Below, piece by piece: positions 11,901-23,801 of a DNA stretch of 64,000 bases (position 1 is the stretch's first letter; the number at the start of each line of letters is the position of its first letter). The notes under the pieces were generated by a model, which was given only the letters and a program-made list of their open reading frames with translations, was not told where the DNA came from and made no database searches. Origin of the DNA: Craterostigma plantagineum (Eukaryota; Streptophyta; Magnoliopsida; Lamiales; Linderniaceae); the NCBI GenBank assembly GCA_027422505.1, contig JAPQWV010000005.1, positions 18,828,001 through 18,892,000 on the forward strand, given 5' to 3'. Made by a program: the position numbers and the translations under genes.

Positions 11901-13954
11901 GAACAGACCTCAATCGACATACGATACTCAAATCAAACTTCACTAAGTTGCCCAAGCATTCCTTTGACACACTTAAGGGGGTTCTACTCATGCCCCAAAA
12001 ATAATCAAGTTCGCCTTAGGTGATAGAAGGGCATTGCACTGCGCCAGGTACAGTTGACAACTATAACTAGAGCATTGGAGATTCACCTGTCTCTTTTTTC
12101 TTTGTGCTGAAAGAGCACTGTTACAATCTGCTAACTCGGTGATGATGCTACTTGTGATTCCTGGACGAATCTTCTTCCCCTCAGGAGCCATCTCAATGTC
12201 CTCAGCAGCTGCAAAATGATGAGACCATTAACTAACTATCTCTAGGGGAAATTGGATAGAATCGAAAACACAGAATTAACCTCTTTTCCCATTGTTTATA
12301 GCACCAGCATGGGCATCATCCGGCGTCACCGTCGACGTGGGTATCTGTCTTTCAGCCTGCGCTAGCAATGCCCTCGCCTCGTCTCTTTCCTTCTTCAGTC
12401 TTGCAATCACACGACATGCAGCGTCATGCTGCACGAAATAATTTGAAATTAAGAAACAAAAACAGAGAGGCATTAGAAATCTAAATACCCGTGCATACCT
12501 GATACAGGGCATGACTGAGCTCTTGCCTAGCATTATGTAACTGTTGCTCCAAAGCATAATTTGATAGCATCAAACCATCCCACTCCTGGCTCAAGAAGAA
12601 AGGGAAAGAATTACACGGGCAAAATGGAATACTTAACTACATTTTTGGCAATTGGACATCTTCCCAGTTATAGTAAACATAAATCTGTTTCGAGAAACCC
12701 AAGTCCAAGCAGTCAATCGATGAAGAATAAAGATAAAATTTAAGATTGAAAAAAATGGAGTGAGGAAATCAGTAATAAATTGGCGGCCAATACGATAAGA
12801 ATGAATAGAAACCGATAGCAGAGCATTTAATTTCTTGAGCTTTAGCGAAGACTGCGAAATCACACCACTGACATAGTAACACAAACTCCAATACTTCATC
12901 CATGTTTTATAGCTTGTGACACAAGATTATCCATAAAGAAACTATAAATATATACCCCGCTAGGCATCAAGCATCCAATCAGCGTTTAAAAAGAAAATAT
13001 ATCTCTTCATACTCCATCATTTCAATCCGTAAAATGGAAAACACGAGAATAACCCATAAGAGAAAATTAATTGAATGAAGTCAACACAAAAAAACATACT
13101 ATCTGAAACATTCCCAGCATCCCCGGTATACTAGCAGCCTGGACCGGTCGGGGCTTCACTATCTGCAGGTAAACAAGGGTTGATTCGCGTTATAAACTTA
13201 CAATCAGTATACCGTAGGTCTTCGTTGAAAATAGAATAGGGATATATGGCATCTTGAAAGACATAGCATGCATACCTTTCCTGTCTTGATCGGAACAATA
13301 TCATCCATCGTTAGAGGCTCTCCAGTAACTGGACATTTTCCATAATCCTAATTTAAAAATAAGTAAATAAGCATAAATTTCTTACTCCACGAATGTAGCA
13401 TATGCAAGATCAACATTGGATGCCCGAAACACTGATAAACACATAATCATTATTCATTAATTGCCAAGAAAGCAACTTGATTAACTGCAACTCCAATATT
13501 TTAACACCCTGGATAACCAGAAGCTGAAAAAAGCTAGAACACGTACTGGATTAGTCCACTAAACTAGCTAAGTGTTTCACCCTCAATAAAGCATATCTAC
13601 CACTGACTAAGAAAAACCTCTATCCCACCAAGACCTTAACTTCAAAAATAAAATAGCAATCCAAAAACTTGCACAAGTAACCAGACTCATACGAGCTACA
13701 AAACTAAATGCATACACACAGTCAAGAAAAATACAAACCAAAACGTGGCGCTCGATCAGCCGTTTCTCAAATAAAAGGCCCGAGTTCCTCGAGACGACGG
13801 GTTCCTCCGGCACCTCCCCAGAGACTGTACGGTTCAGATCCGAATATCGTCAGGTGCCAAATAATACAACACTTCGCTAGCATATTAGCCGACAACTTGC
13901 GCAGCTAACTGTAGTACTGAAAGAAAATTAGAGCCACTTACTTGAGCAATTCAT
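8949..13954 (-). CDS. PRP19: pre-mRNA-processing factor 19 (U-box E3 ligase / WD40)
   Basis: This is PRP19 (plant MAC3), a ubiquitin ligase at the core of the spliceosomal NineTeen complex in the nucleus. I could place 18 coding exons. The first three are 13954-13942, 13824-13739 and 13347-13276; the last runs from about 9068 to the stop at 8949. The phase holds throughout, giving about 525 residues, the usual length. The N-terminal U-box (about residues 1-65) starts with [16 protein letters not shown], followed by [17 protein letters not shown] coiled coil follows ([17 protein letters not shown], then [18 protein letters not shown]). From about residue 200, seven WD40 blades carry signatures such as [31 protein letters not shown] and KLWDLRK. 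The protein ends in EPEDIASDS. The start is chosen by the conserved N-terminus, although exon 1 encodes only 13 bases. No lesions were seen. It probably corresponds to Arabidopsis MAC3B. Confidence 0.95.
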
Positions 13955-14280
13955 TGTGGACTTTGGGCGTTTTCGTTTGTGCCCTAGCTCGACTGTAGCG
14001 ACAAGTGTGGGCTTGGCGACAGAGACGACTGAAAAATTAAATATTATAATAAATATCTTTTTGAAAATAAAATGCCGCCCGAACCGACCCGAACCGATCC
14101 GTCCGTGACATGCAATTATACCCATATATATCAACTCTAAGAAGTAAATTAATGTCGATAAAGTTAACTAGTTTATTTGAGTTTACAAGAATACGTAGAT
14201 GGCTATTTGTCTCATACTATCAATTATCATCATCATATGTAGTTTAAATTAGGGCTTCAAGAGATCTTAAACGTGACGTG

Positions 14281-14604
14281 TGTTGGTTCTCGGTTGCGGA
14301 GTGGTCGGCGGCAGATGGAACGTCGGAACTTCGTCTGGAAATGGCTAGTCGAGTCGTGTATTGGATGTCCGTAAAACGAAATCGGCCCGCAGTACTTTTG
14401 GTTAGCGGCGATCGTTCCCAATATACCACGACTTCTGGAACTCGTTATCGCAGCACAATCATTCGAGTTTTCTGGCGAATCGTACTCGAAATCGAGCTTT
14501 TCTTGATTCTGGGAATTCGGGGACTGAGAGTGTATGCAATTTTTCATGCAGGTGTTGGAATGAATTAATTTTTCCAATTCGTATGGAGCTTATTTATGGT
14601 ACCC
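14281..14604 (-). repeat. left copia LTR, piece 1
   Basis: It aligns with 25831 to about 26160 of the right LTR, beginning TGTTGGTTCTCGG. Alignment stops at a GGTACC junction and resumes at 18846 with CCTCAAAGG, exactly where the right LTR continues. Confidence 0.85.
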
Positions 14605-14664
14605 GTAAAATTTAAAACCGAATTACCTTAAATAATACAAACTAATTAGTGGAGTGAATACTTA

Positions 14665-15333
14665 GGGGTGTTTGTTTCTGGTGATCTAGCATCACGGTGA
14701 TACTCGCATCACCGTAATGTGAGTATCACCGTGATATGGATCAAGGTGATATATCATCACTTTGTTTGTTTTGGGGTGATATTTCATTTCGCATATTAAG
14801 GTGATATTGGAATATTATGATTGATTAATAATGGTGATGTGTGTGGTGATATTGCATAGATGACATATTTAACCCGACGTATATCATATATGTAATGTGA
14901 TGTTTATGTTGAGATGATATTTACGTAACAATGATCAATGTTTTAGTATCGAGTTTAAATTTTTTAAGCATTAATTATAACTCTATTATATAATTATAAA
15001 TATTTTATATTTTTAATTATTACATATGTTTTTTATTTAAAATACTTAGTTATATAATTTAAATTATAAATAGGGGTACATAAGGAATAAATGTTTAAAT
15101 ATCATGGGAAATATTGTCCAAATTAAAATTCCAAATATCACTTCACCACCGTAATGTTGGACCTAACTTTTTGGGGGTGATCTAAAAGTTGGAATATCAC
15201 CCTACTTTGATAACCTAGGTGATCCTTCATTACGATGATGACTCATCACCTACGAAAAACAAACACAATGATGACGAGGTGATGTGAAGATCACAGTGAT
15301 GTTTTTGGAGGATTACCTCAAAACAAACACCCC
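14665..15333. mobile_element. Harbinger/Tourist-like MITE (GTGAT-rich), copy 1
   Basis: Terminal inverted repeats GGGGTGTTTGTTT and AAACAAACACCCC bound a 0.67-kb unit packed with GTGAT/ATCAC repeats near both ends. TTA precedes the left end, and GTTA follows the right, suggesting a 3-bp TTA duplication with one extra base. A second copy lies at 48079-49451. Confidence 0.7.
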
Positions 15334-15841
15334 GTTAGAATAAAAGATTCAATAAATAGTATCATTTTAAAGAAGTCAAATTTTTATGTAAAAGACAATT
15401 TTCGGGTGAGCAAGGAATTTGGGCTTTGAAACAAAGCTCGGCGAATTTAAAAGGATATTTTTTAGCTTTTGAATTCTAGGAAGGTCCAATTAAAAATTTA
15501 AGTGTAAAGGATTATTTACTACCAAAGCTTACGTAAAATAAAACCCAAAATGGGTCTTTGGCCGAAATGGTAAGGAATAAGAATCAAGTCATTATTAATA
15601 TTAGTAAGTAAAATAAAAGATGCTCAGTAAAGCCACGTTGATCAAAGCATTAATCATTATTATAATAAGTAAAATAATAAGTGTGAAAAAATGAAAGATT
15701 CCCTAATTGTAAGGCCACATTAGTGGTTTGTCACTTAGTAAGTAAAATAATGGGAATGAAGGTGAAGATTACGATTTGCCTAGTAAAGTCACCTGGGTGC
15801 TTTGTCACCTATTTGCCATCATCTAAATACAACTATGTTAA

Positions 15842-16603
15842 GGCTTGGTCCTAATCTCTCCCCCCCCCCCCCCCCTTCTTTTCTCTCCCTTCTCTCTAAC
15901 CCTAACCGTAACCCCTCCACACAGCCGCCACCCTTCCTCCCCTCCCCTCCTCCCCCTCCTCCATTAATTGGAGGTAGGGGGAGCTCTCTTTTGCAAGTTA
16001 TTTCTTTTTTTCAGTTTCATTCTTCAATTTAAATTATAAAAAAAAAAAATCGACCGCCCACTGCCGCTCGCCGCCTCCTCCCGCCTGCCACCACCGTGCC
16101 GACCCCCTCCTCCATTGCCGCTGCCAAGCATCGCGCCACCACCTCACCACCTCGCCGCCAACTCGCCGACCACCGCCTCGCCGACCTACCGCCTGCCGCC
16201 TCACTGTCCTGCCGTGTGTGTATTTCCTCATTTTTTCGGGTTCTTTTCTGACGAAGACAAGCACTTTAAGGTGAAGACGGGGAAAAAGGACTAGTACTTC
16301 AAATTAGTTTAATAGCCATTAAGTTGGAGTTTTAAATTTGATTTTTAGTAGGGTCTTTTGTTCTTCTTGTTGTAACTTTGGAGAATTGTTTTCTTTTTGC
16401 TCTTTCTTCCCTACGTGGGAACTTAGTCTCCTCTTGTAGGAGTGTTTCTCCTCCTTGTGAGGTGTCTTGTCTCCTTTTTAGGAGTGTCCTCCTCCTTGTG
16501 AGGGTTTTCTCCCTACTGGCATTGTGATGTGACCAGAGGGCTTCGTGAGCTGTTTAGCTCGTTGTATTTGTTTTGTGGTAATGGCAAGTTAACTTGGAAA
16601 AAA
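15842..16603 (+). mobile_element. LINE-like non-autonomous retroelement, copy B
   Basis: The exact 17-bp duplication AAATACAACTATGTTAA occurs at 15825-15841 and 16604-16620. An A tract abuts the 3' side, the mark of target-primed reverse transcription. The 5' part is C-rich (C15-16 run near 15860) with CCGCC-rich stretches. The 3' part has several TCTCCTCCTTGTGAGG-like degenerate repeats before AATGGCAAGTTAAC and the A tail. No reverse transcriptase is encoded. A GC-rich open frame inside is repeat-derived. Confidence 0.8.
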
Positions 16604-17589
16604 AAATACAACTATGTTAACAATATATTAACTTAGTGATAAGGATGATGTGTACGTGTTGTATTTAATATGATGGACATGGAAGAATGAATATAAAAAT
16701 GGTACATAAGGGACGAACTTTTCTTAACTCATGTGGGAAAGTCTAGTCATCAATTTGTCACCATCTACCAAGCCTCAAGAAATATGATCTTCCATTAAGT
16801 AAAAATATCACGAAAGGAGAGAATATTCAAAGAAGAGAGAAAGAGGAAATTAATTGTCACTCGTCACCAATGTCACCTTCACATTTCTCAATTATTGATA
16901 TATATATCCAATTACCATTTCATAAAAAGGACACACAAATTAAAATAAGAAGATGAAAGTTACGTGTGATATTTCTTATATCATAAAGGACAAACCATTT
17001 TGCTTAACAAAAGAGGAAAATGACATATGGCCTATTTCCTTCCATTACATTTTCAAAGCCGTGGTACATATCCACACCACGTCAATAATTCATACAAAGA
17101 GAGAAAAGCAACAAAGATAGGAGAACTTCTGAAACGGAAGCAAAAATAGGAGAAGAGGAAGAACTTGCGAAAAACAAGCTAAGCTTAGGAGTTTAATTTT
17201 AACGAGCTCAAATTTGGACGTGAGGTAGGTGAAATTCACCTACAACCATAAACATTTGTGTATAGTTTTGTGTGTGTTTGTAGATGAATTTATTTCATTT
17301 ACAACATGGTGAAATCTCGGACTTAAGTGAAAGGATCACCTTGACTCGAATTCTATATCTTCGGATATGTTTATGTAAATTCTGGAATTTCTATGTGTTA
17401 TATTATGTGTTTGAGAACCCGAAGTATGGGTTTTTAATTATTACGTGTTCATATATGAATTCTGTTAAGTATGTGATGTAGAAGAAGATCGAGTATGTTA
17501 GGACTTTTGTATAAATATGGGTCTTCGTTTGAACAGTGTATTTTCGCATGTTAGAAATGATTTTCGGGTGAAATTTTTTTCTTTTCGGG

Positions 17590-17745
17590 TCATGAAACTA
17601 AGTTTCGCGAATGAACAGTTGTTTTATTTCGCCAATTTGCGAATCAACAGTGATATTTTCGTGCATGAATAGTAACTTTCGCGGGGAACAGTGACTTCGC
17701 GAAATGAACAGTGGTTTTCGCGAATGAACGGTAGTTTTCGAAATA
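17590..17745. repeat. degenerate TTTCGCGAATGAACAGT repeat
   Basis: About six imperfect units of 20-30 bp share TTTCGC followed by GAA and AACAGT. They lie within the probable gypsy LTR. Confidence 0.6.
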
Positions 17746-18845
17746 AAAATTTTTAAAAAAATAATAAAAGAAAAAAACATTGGGGGAAACTATTTTCGGG
17801 TTTGACTAAATTATCGGGTCAATGATTTTTTTTATTTTCAGTCTCAAATATTATTTGCATGTTTTTAAATATTCTTTTCTTCAAACACTCGACCCAAATA
17901 AATTTATGGCATTCTAAAAAGATTTTTAAATTTAAGAATCTAATTGTGATTGTGGGTGATCGGATGAATGAGGGGAGATTTTTGGGGGAAATATTCTTTT
18001 TGAAATAATATGTTTGATATGAGGTGATGCATATTATCTGCATATCATGAGCACGACATGTTGATGTGAGAGGTTGACCGTGTAGACACGTGACACTTTA
18101 TTGTGTCAGTGAGTGGGGTATGTTGTGCCGATATTGGCAGTCGACTGGTAGTGGAGTTTGAAGATAGTCTAATGCACCTGACAGTTGTACTGTCGAGACC
18201 TCTCTTAAGAGGGTCTGTTTGGCGGAAGAGGCGACCTGGTAGAGTTGGCTCAGGGAGAACGCTACCGGCGTGGGCACCGCTGGGGCAGGAAGACGTCTTC
18301 GGAAGGAGCGACCTGTGAGATAGTGTAGGCTACCTGAGAACTGATCTCCTGACCCCTTCCTTAAATGGGTCGCGGGGGGTGCCTAGTCTAGCCTAGGACC
18401 CTGTTGCGTTGGATTATGATAGGATTGGAAAGAGTGGAAAAAGTCGAGCGTGTATTTATTGTGAGGTATTCGGGTTCGGGAGTGAGCGCGCTGCATTCAT
18501 GCATAATTTCATCTACTGGGCAATCGCTCAGGTTTACGCGTTGTAGGTACGGCTGAGTCCGACAACATTGTTGCGACTGAGGCGGGCTGTGGCGGTGACT
18601 CCAGGGACTTTCGAGGGCGGGCGCATGGATGAAGACCTGTGGAGTGTCGTGGTTTGTGTTGAATAATTCGAGTGTTGTGTGTTTAAAAATTTGAGACTGA
18701 GACTTCCATACTATGTTGGATTCTGTAATCGACTTTTGAATTTTTAATGTTTTAATTTGAAGAAAAACTTTTTGTAAATGGGCTTTGCGCAGCTTTCATT
18801 ACGGAAATTCGCCAAACTACTTCATAGAAAATGAGGGTCGTTAAA

Positions 18846-19057
18846 CCTCAAAGGTTGCAGGGAATGGATTCGAATTACTGCAACCTTTGGGCTTCTGACC
18901 GTTTGACTTTTTGCAGCCTGAATGCGATAGATCGCAACTTCTGGACTGCTCCGTCAGATTGAAGATTCTCGACCCACCGACAGTCCAGTGTGCCCGATTC
19001 GACCCACCGACAGGTCCGACTCGACCACCGTCAGGCCTGACTCGTCCCACCGACAGT
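18846..19057 (-). repeat. left copia LTR, piece 2
   Basis: It aligns with about 26162-26330 of the right LTR and ends with the hAT target octamer CCGACAGT (19050-19057). It contains tandem CCACCGACAG-type motifs. Confidence 0.85.
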
Positions 19058-20381
19058 TAGTGTTATCGATGGTGAATAGCGGGCCATGGCGGAAAGCCAA
19101 AATTCCGCCATATATTTATGGCGGATGGCGCGACGGAAAACGGTGGAAGTCATGGGGGACCCTAAAAAACTTGTATATTTTTATATATCTATATTTAATA
19201 TCACATTATAGCAAATATCAATAACCATTCAATAGCAAATATCAATAAGTTCAAGAGTAGCACGCACATGAAGAGCTAAAAACGCAAACTAATTGTCTAA
19301 TCCCCATCCTCCTCATTGATTCCAGCATAATCATTTTCTAAGTTATCACCGTCTAAGAGAGCATATCCCTCTTCCTCGTCTCCTCCAGAGTCATTCAAAC
19401 CAACAAACTCTTCCTCTTCTTGAGATTCTTCATCTTGATCTTCAAACTCCACTTCATCTTCATCTACAAGCATTCTTCCTTTCTCTTTCGCGTTCGAGGC
19501 TCGCTCATCGAGGTACTCGTACCATCATTCCACTCCTTTCTTTTTGTGGTGGTTCACCTAGTATTTTTTGTTTGCTCTCCAGCCCCCGAAGCCTCATACA
19601 CGGTTTCCCAGTTCCACGTGGAATCATCATGAAACACCAACTCTTGCCGACATCATCACCATCATCATCCATTTCTCCAACTAGCCACTCGTTACTTTCG
19701 TCAATGTCATAAAGTGTAATTGGGTCAATTACGTCTCTAATATCAAATCTCTTTCTTTAGCTGTTAATTGTACTTGACAACACCAAATCGTGCATCATCT
19801 TATGTTCGAGCCGGTTTCTCTTCTTTGAATGAATCTATCATAAAGTAATTACAAAATGATTATGAAGAAAAATTAATATTTCTTCTAAACTCCACCAAAA
19901 GATTCAACTATACAAATTACCCGTTCATAGACGCTCCAATTGCGTTCACAACCCAAATGCACTGCATGTCAAACTCAGGATTCTCATGGCTAGTTTTTGC
20001 AAATTTGGAGTTTGATGACCATATAATCGCCATCATTTATCTGTATGAAAAATTTATAGATTATAATTTCTACATTATCCAATATTTTGAAAAAATATAA
20101 ATGAATTTTTTCTCACTGGAACTATCTTTCGATGTTATTTCGCAAAATGCTCACCGAAGAATCCAACACCGGTCGTATAATGTATGCTCTTGGCCATAGT
20201 CTTCAATTGGACCTCATGGTCCACCACCAACTTCATAACACATGCTATAAACCCGTTATTAATCTTGTTGAACTCCATTTGCGGATCGTATTAAAAGAAT
20301 TGCGGATTCAAAAAGTGTGCGACCGCATGCAAAGGTCGGTGAACCTGGCAATCCCATATCTTATCAATGATGTCAAATATA

Positions 20382-20676
20382 TAGGGGTGGGCAATCGGGG
20401 TCGGGTTTCGGGTACCCGACCCGACCGATCGGGTGTGAAAAGTCGGGTTTCATCGGGTATTGGGTTTCGGTGTTATATTTCGGGTTGGGTTTCGGGTAGC
20501 AATATGCTACCCGAAAAACCCGATCGGTTACCCGATACCCGATCGTATGTTAGGCAAAAAAAATTATATATCTGAAGTATGAACCCTTTTTGATAATCGC
20601 AGACCTCCTCGTGTGAACTGGGATAACTTCTATACACCTCCGTCGCCGCCGGATTCCGAGTACTTCAACCAGTTGC

Positions 20677-20713
<37 letters not shown>

Positions 20714-21303
20714 AGCCCATTCCAAACACTCCAAAGAGGAAGACGACGATGACGATTTCGACGACAAATCTTCCAATTTCACATCAGATTCTCGCTATCG
20801 AGGAGATAACCATAAGAGATTTGACGACAGAGCTTCACAGGCGTCTAGCTTCAGATCTTACTTAGATCGAGCCATCAAGGCGATCAACGTAAGGCCCCTC
20901 ACCACCGTCGTCCGTCGCGTCGCCCTCAGCCCCCTCTACTCCTGCTCGTCGTCGGCTCGTCCATCAAGTCATTGCCTCACCACCATCGTCCATCTGCGGC
21001 CGCGCCTCCGTCGCCCTCACCGCCGGCGAGCCTTCTGCGCCGGCACAAGCCTCTCCTCACCACAGTCGCGTCACCTCACCACTGAAAAGGTATTATTAGC
21101 TTAGGGATTTTGCTCACGTTCAGGGATTTTTTCAGGGATTTAATATAAAATTAATTTTGCCATTTTTTGTCGGGTACCTGACGGGTTTCGGGTACCCGAT
21201 TTTTGTCGGGTCGGGGTCGAGTATCAAAATTCAAACCCACACATGTCGAGTACCCAACCCGAAAAACCCGATACCCGATAAACCCGACCCGATCCCACCC
21301 CTG
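20382..21303. mobile_element. hAT MITE carrying a captured exon (Pack-type)
   Basis: The perfect 8-bp duplication CAAATATA flanks it (20374-20381 and 21304-21311). The ends are TAGGGGTGGGCA and CCCACCCCTG, with GGGTACCCGA-rich subterminal repeats. The family matches the copy at 60613-61727. The interior has non-transposon DNA with exon-like sequence at 20603-20888. It is inserted in the hAT transposase region. Confidence 0.9.
20603..20888 (+). pseudogene. captured host-gene exon inside hAT MITE
   Basis: A 286-bp open segment is preceded by an acceptor (ATCGCAG) and followed by a donor (GTAAGG). It encodes a Pro-rich start (PPRVNWDNFYTPPSPPDSEYF region, quoted in part), an (AAC)n poly-Asn run, an acidic EEDDDDDFDD run and a basic/serine tail (SSFRSYLDRAIKAIN). 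Codon-like composition and both splice signals argue for a transduplicated host exon. I do not recognise the parent gene with confidence; a DUF630/632-type regulator is one guess. Confidence 0.5.
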
Positions 21304-23449
21304 CAAATATATCTTTATATTTTCTTTCGTCATTGTTTCATGACCGTTTCCTTTGCCCTGTCCATTGCTTTCATAAATATAACCCATTGCAGGCTTTTTT
21401 TCACTATCGACAAGTCGAAGCACACGAACAAGAAGAAAGCACACGACATAAGCACCACTTTTGTCACCTCATTTACCTTAGGATCCTTCGACATTGTTGT
21501 TGCCCCACTCCTCAGTAGTAAACATCCTTCTAAGATTTGTCTTGTCTTGACGAATTCTCTTTAAAGAGAGAAATGATGTAGCAAAACGCGTGACACCATG
21601 CATCACCAACAACAATATTAATAAAAGGGCGTTCCTCATTTTTGTTTCTTACATTCTCATCACTTCGATAGATCCTTTTAGAAAAAGAAAAACTACTTTT
21701 ATTAGTATTAATTCCCTCTTGTTTCTAAAAAATGTCTCAACAAACTCAAAGTACTCGAGTGGGCGTAAATAAAACCAACAATCATTAAATCAACACAATG
21801 GGCCACACACGGGGTCCAAAAAACATGTGGTCGTTTTTCGTCCAACATTTTGCCCGCCGCCATATAATTGCTTTCATTGTCTGTTATAACTTGGACAACA
21901 TTCTCCTCTCCAATCTCCTCTACAAACGAATCAAGCAACTCAAATAATTTTATGCCAGTCTTCACGTAGTTTGAAGCATCAACAGATTTTACAAGCATAG
22001 TTCCTGATGGCGAATTCGCTAAAAAATTTATGATGGATTTTTGCTTCCTATCGGTCCAAACATCAAACATGATAGAGCAACCGGTCAACTTCCACTCCAT
22101 CTCATAATTCTTCATCATGTTCTTCGTATATTCTATCATCTTATTCAAGAGCGAAATTCTAATCTCGTGATAGGTCGGAGCTTGCAAATTTGGCCAACAG
22201 CATCAATCATCTCTTGGAAACTCGGCAATTTAATGAGATTGAAGGGTAGGCCGGCTTGATACCAAAAGAGAGCGACATATTGATGTACTCTAGCGGTTGT
22301 TTCTTTGCCGCAAGCCTCTCTTATGCTAGATTGCTTTAGCTTCTCCTTCTTCCTCTTGCTAATGGCAATCTCGGGCTTACGGCAAAATTAGATCGATTGG
22401 ACCTTTCATCTGGGATTTCTTTCTCACCGAAGCACCACGAGATGAGATTGGAAAGGAGATATCATCTTCATCGCTCTCACATTGTATCACATCATTGATA
22501 TCTAGGGCATTGATTTTCTCCTTCCCCTTTGCATAAGCCCAAAGTTCCTCTCGGACTTCTGGCGGACATTTTAAACATGCCATGACATCACCTTGTTGGC
22601 CCATCATATGTTTCTTGGCTCTAGTTATTCCGCCCTTCATAGTCTTTTTACAGTAGTTACAAACAACAGTGTTTGAATCTCTCTCGTTCGGTGCGTGACA
22701 AAATCTCCATCCGATGTCGTTTTTAGTGCTTGCCTTAGAACTACCGTGAGAAGACATGTTGTCCACCATTTCCTAAGCAATAAATTCCAAGAAAAATGAA
22801 CAGAAATTTCGCAGTAAATGGAATTCAAACAATTCCTAATGCAACAAAAGTATATTATATATTTCATTTTTAGAAAGAATTCAAACAATTTCCAAGAAAA
22901 TGAACACTAATATCACATCATAGATCTCAAACAATATCCAAGATTACTCATAAGGCTTCACCTTCAACAGCTTAATGAGAATTGAGAATAACAAACAAAA
23001 AAAAATTACAATTTGGTGTGGCGAGAATGGTCGTCGAACGGTGGACAGCGCGACACTGTGGTCACCGGACGGTGGGTTCCGACACTATGGTCGCCGGATG
23101 GTGGGTAACGGCGGGAATGGTCGCCGGAGGTTCTTGGGTAGGTAATTGGAATTAGGAGTTAGCTTAGGTTTTTTTGCTTTCTATCGTATTTTATGTAACA
23201 ATTTTTTTTACCTAAATTTATAATAATTGGGTCAGCCCACTTAGTTTTTTTATTTCTGTTTACTGGTTCAGCCCTAAAACAGGCAGAAAACCCAACGATC
23301 GCCATACCCGCAAAATTCTGCCACCGCCGCCATGGTACTGACGGCCGCAATGGCGGCGCCATTTGTTCCCGCCAAATAGCGGCCGTCTCATAGCGGATTT
23401 GTCAAAATCCGCCCTGCCATATCGCCATGGAGGAAAAACGATAACACTG

Positions 23450-23765
23450 CCGACAGTCCAGTCAGTGTTGTGTTACCGCCATAGACAGGCCTGACTCGAC
23501 CACCGACAGGCCTGACTCGTCCCACCGACAGTCCAATCAGTGTATTGTTAGCGCCATGCGAATTCACCTTCACACGTGTCATTTGACATGTCGGTTATAC
23601 TTGCCACGTCCCGGGACCGCCACGTCACTAGTGACATCACCGTCGTCGTCACCGCTCCAGCGGAGCATAATTAAGCTCCTCAATGCTCCTCGTTCCGATG
23701 TGTCGTGCAAAGTGCAAAGTGTGCACCTCAAAGCGCCCATTGGCACGGCTTGGCCTCGGTTTAAG
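23450..23765 (-). repeat. left copia LTR, piece 3
   Basis: It starts with the second hAT target octamer and aligns with about 26323-26560 of the right LTR. It holds an extra local duplication of the GGCCTGACTCG / CCACCGACAG motif. It ends abruptly against integrase-derived sequence, marking the deletion that removed reverse transcriptase. Confidence 0.8.
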
Positions 23766-23801
23766 ATATTTGTAGGAAGGTTGTCTACCTTTCCACAGTT
23801 C

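Larger units (their letters stand above)
14605..18845. mobile_element. probable Ty3-gypsy solo LTR, itself interrupted
   Basis: This block sits inside the copia LTR and has no coding frame. It starts CGTAAAATTT (TG to CG?) and ends GAGGGTCGTTA, wording seen at the ends of plant chromovirus LTRs. It holds a Harbinger-like MITE, a LINE-like element, a GAACAGT-type degenerate repeat at 17.6 kb and a GC-richer segment at 18.1-18.7 kb. No clean 5-bp duplication could be assigned, so the family call is an inference from composition and ends. Confidence 0.4.
19290..22769 (-). pseudogene. hAT transposase (BED + DUF659), broken
   Basis: The N-terminal frame (22769-22377) carries a BED-type zinc finger: CNYC, then ITRAKKHMMGQQGDVMAC and PPEVREELW. 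The frame at 22187-21708 carries the DUF659 core with GCSIMFDVWTDRK, VITDNESNY and FWTPCVAHCVDL. Beyond the nested MITE, frame fragments include DKIWDCQVHRPLHA (around 20300) and an acidic C-terminus (about 19290-19480: EDEVEFEDQDEESQEEEEF). The remnants follow normal transposase order but fall in several frames with stops. Such enzymes excise and reinsert hAT elements; this copy cannot. Confidence 0.85.
19058..23449 (-). mobile_element. hAT DNA transposon, 4.4 kb, degenerate
   Basis: The perfect 8-bp duplication CCGACAGT is present at 19050-19057 and 23450-23457. Terminal inverted repeats TAGTGTTATCG and CGATAACACTG are followed on both sides by CCATGGCGG-type subterminal motifs. The transposase lies on the minus strand and is interrupted. 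A smaller hAT MITE is inserted at 20382-21303. Confidence 0.93.

Noticed and set aside
16034..16264. GC-rich minus-strand open frame
   Set aside because: Arg/Gly-rich low-complexity product of CCGCC repeats inside the LINE-like element; no family resemblance.
20613..21104. A 163-codon frame treated as a complete gene
   Set aside because: Its first part is a captured exon that ends at a GTAAGG donor; the rest is C-rich intron-like or element DNA.
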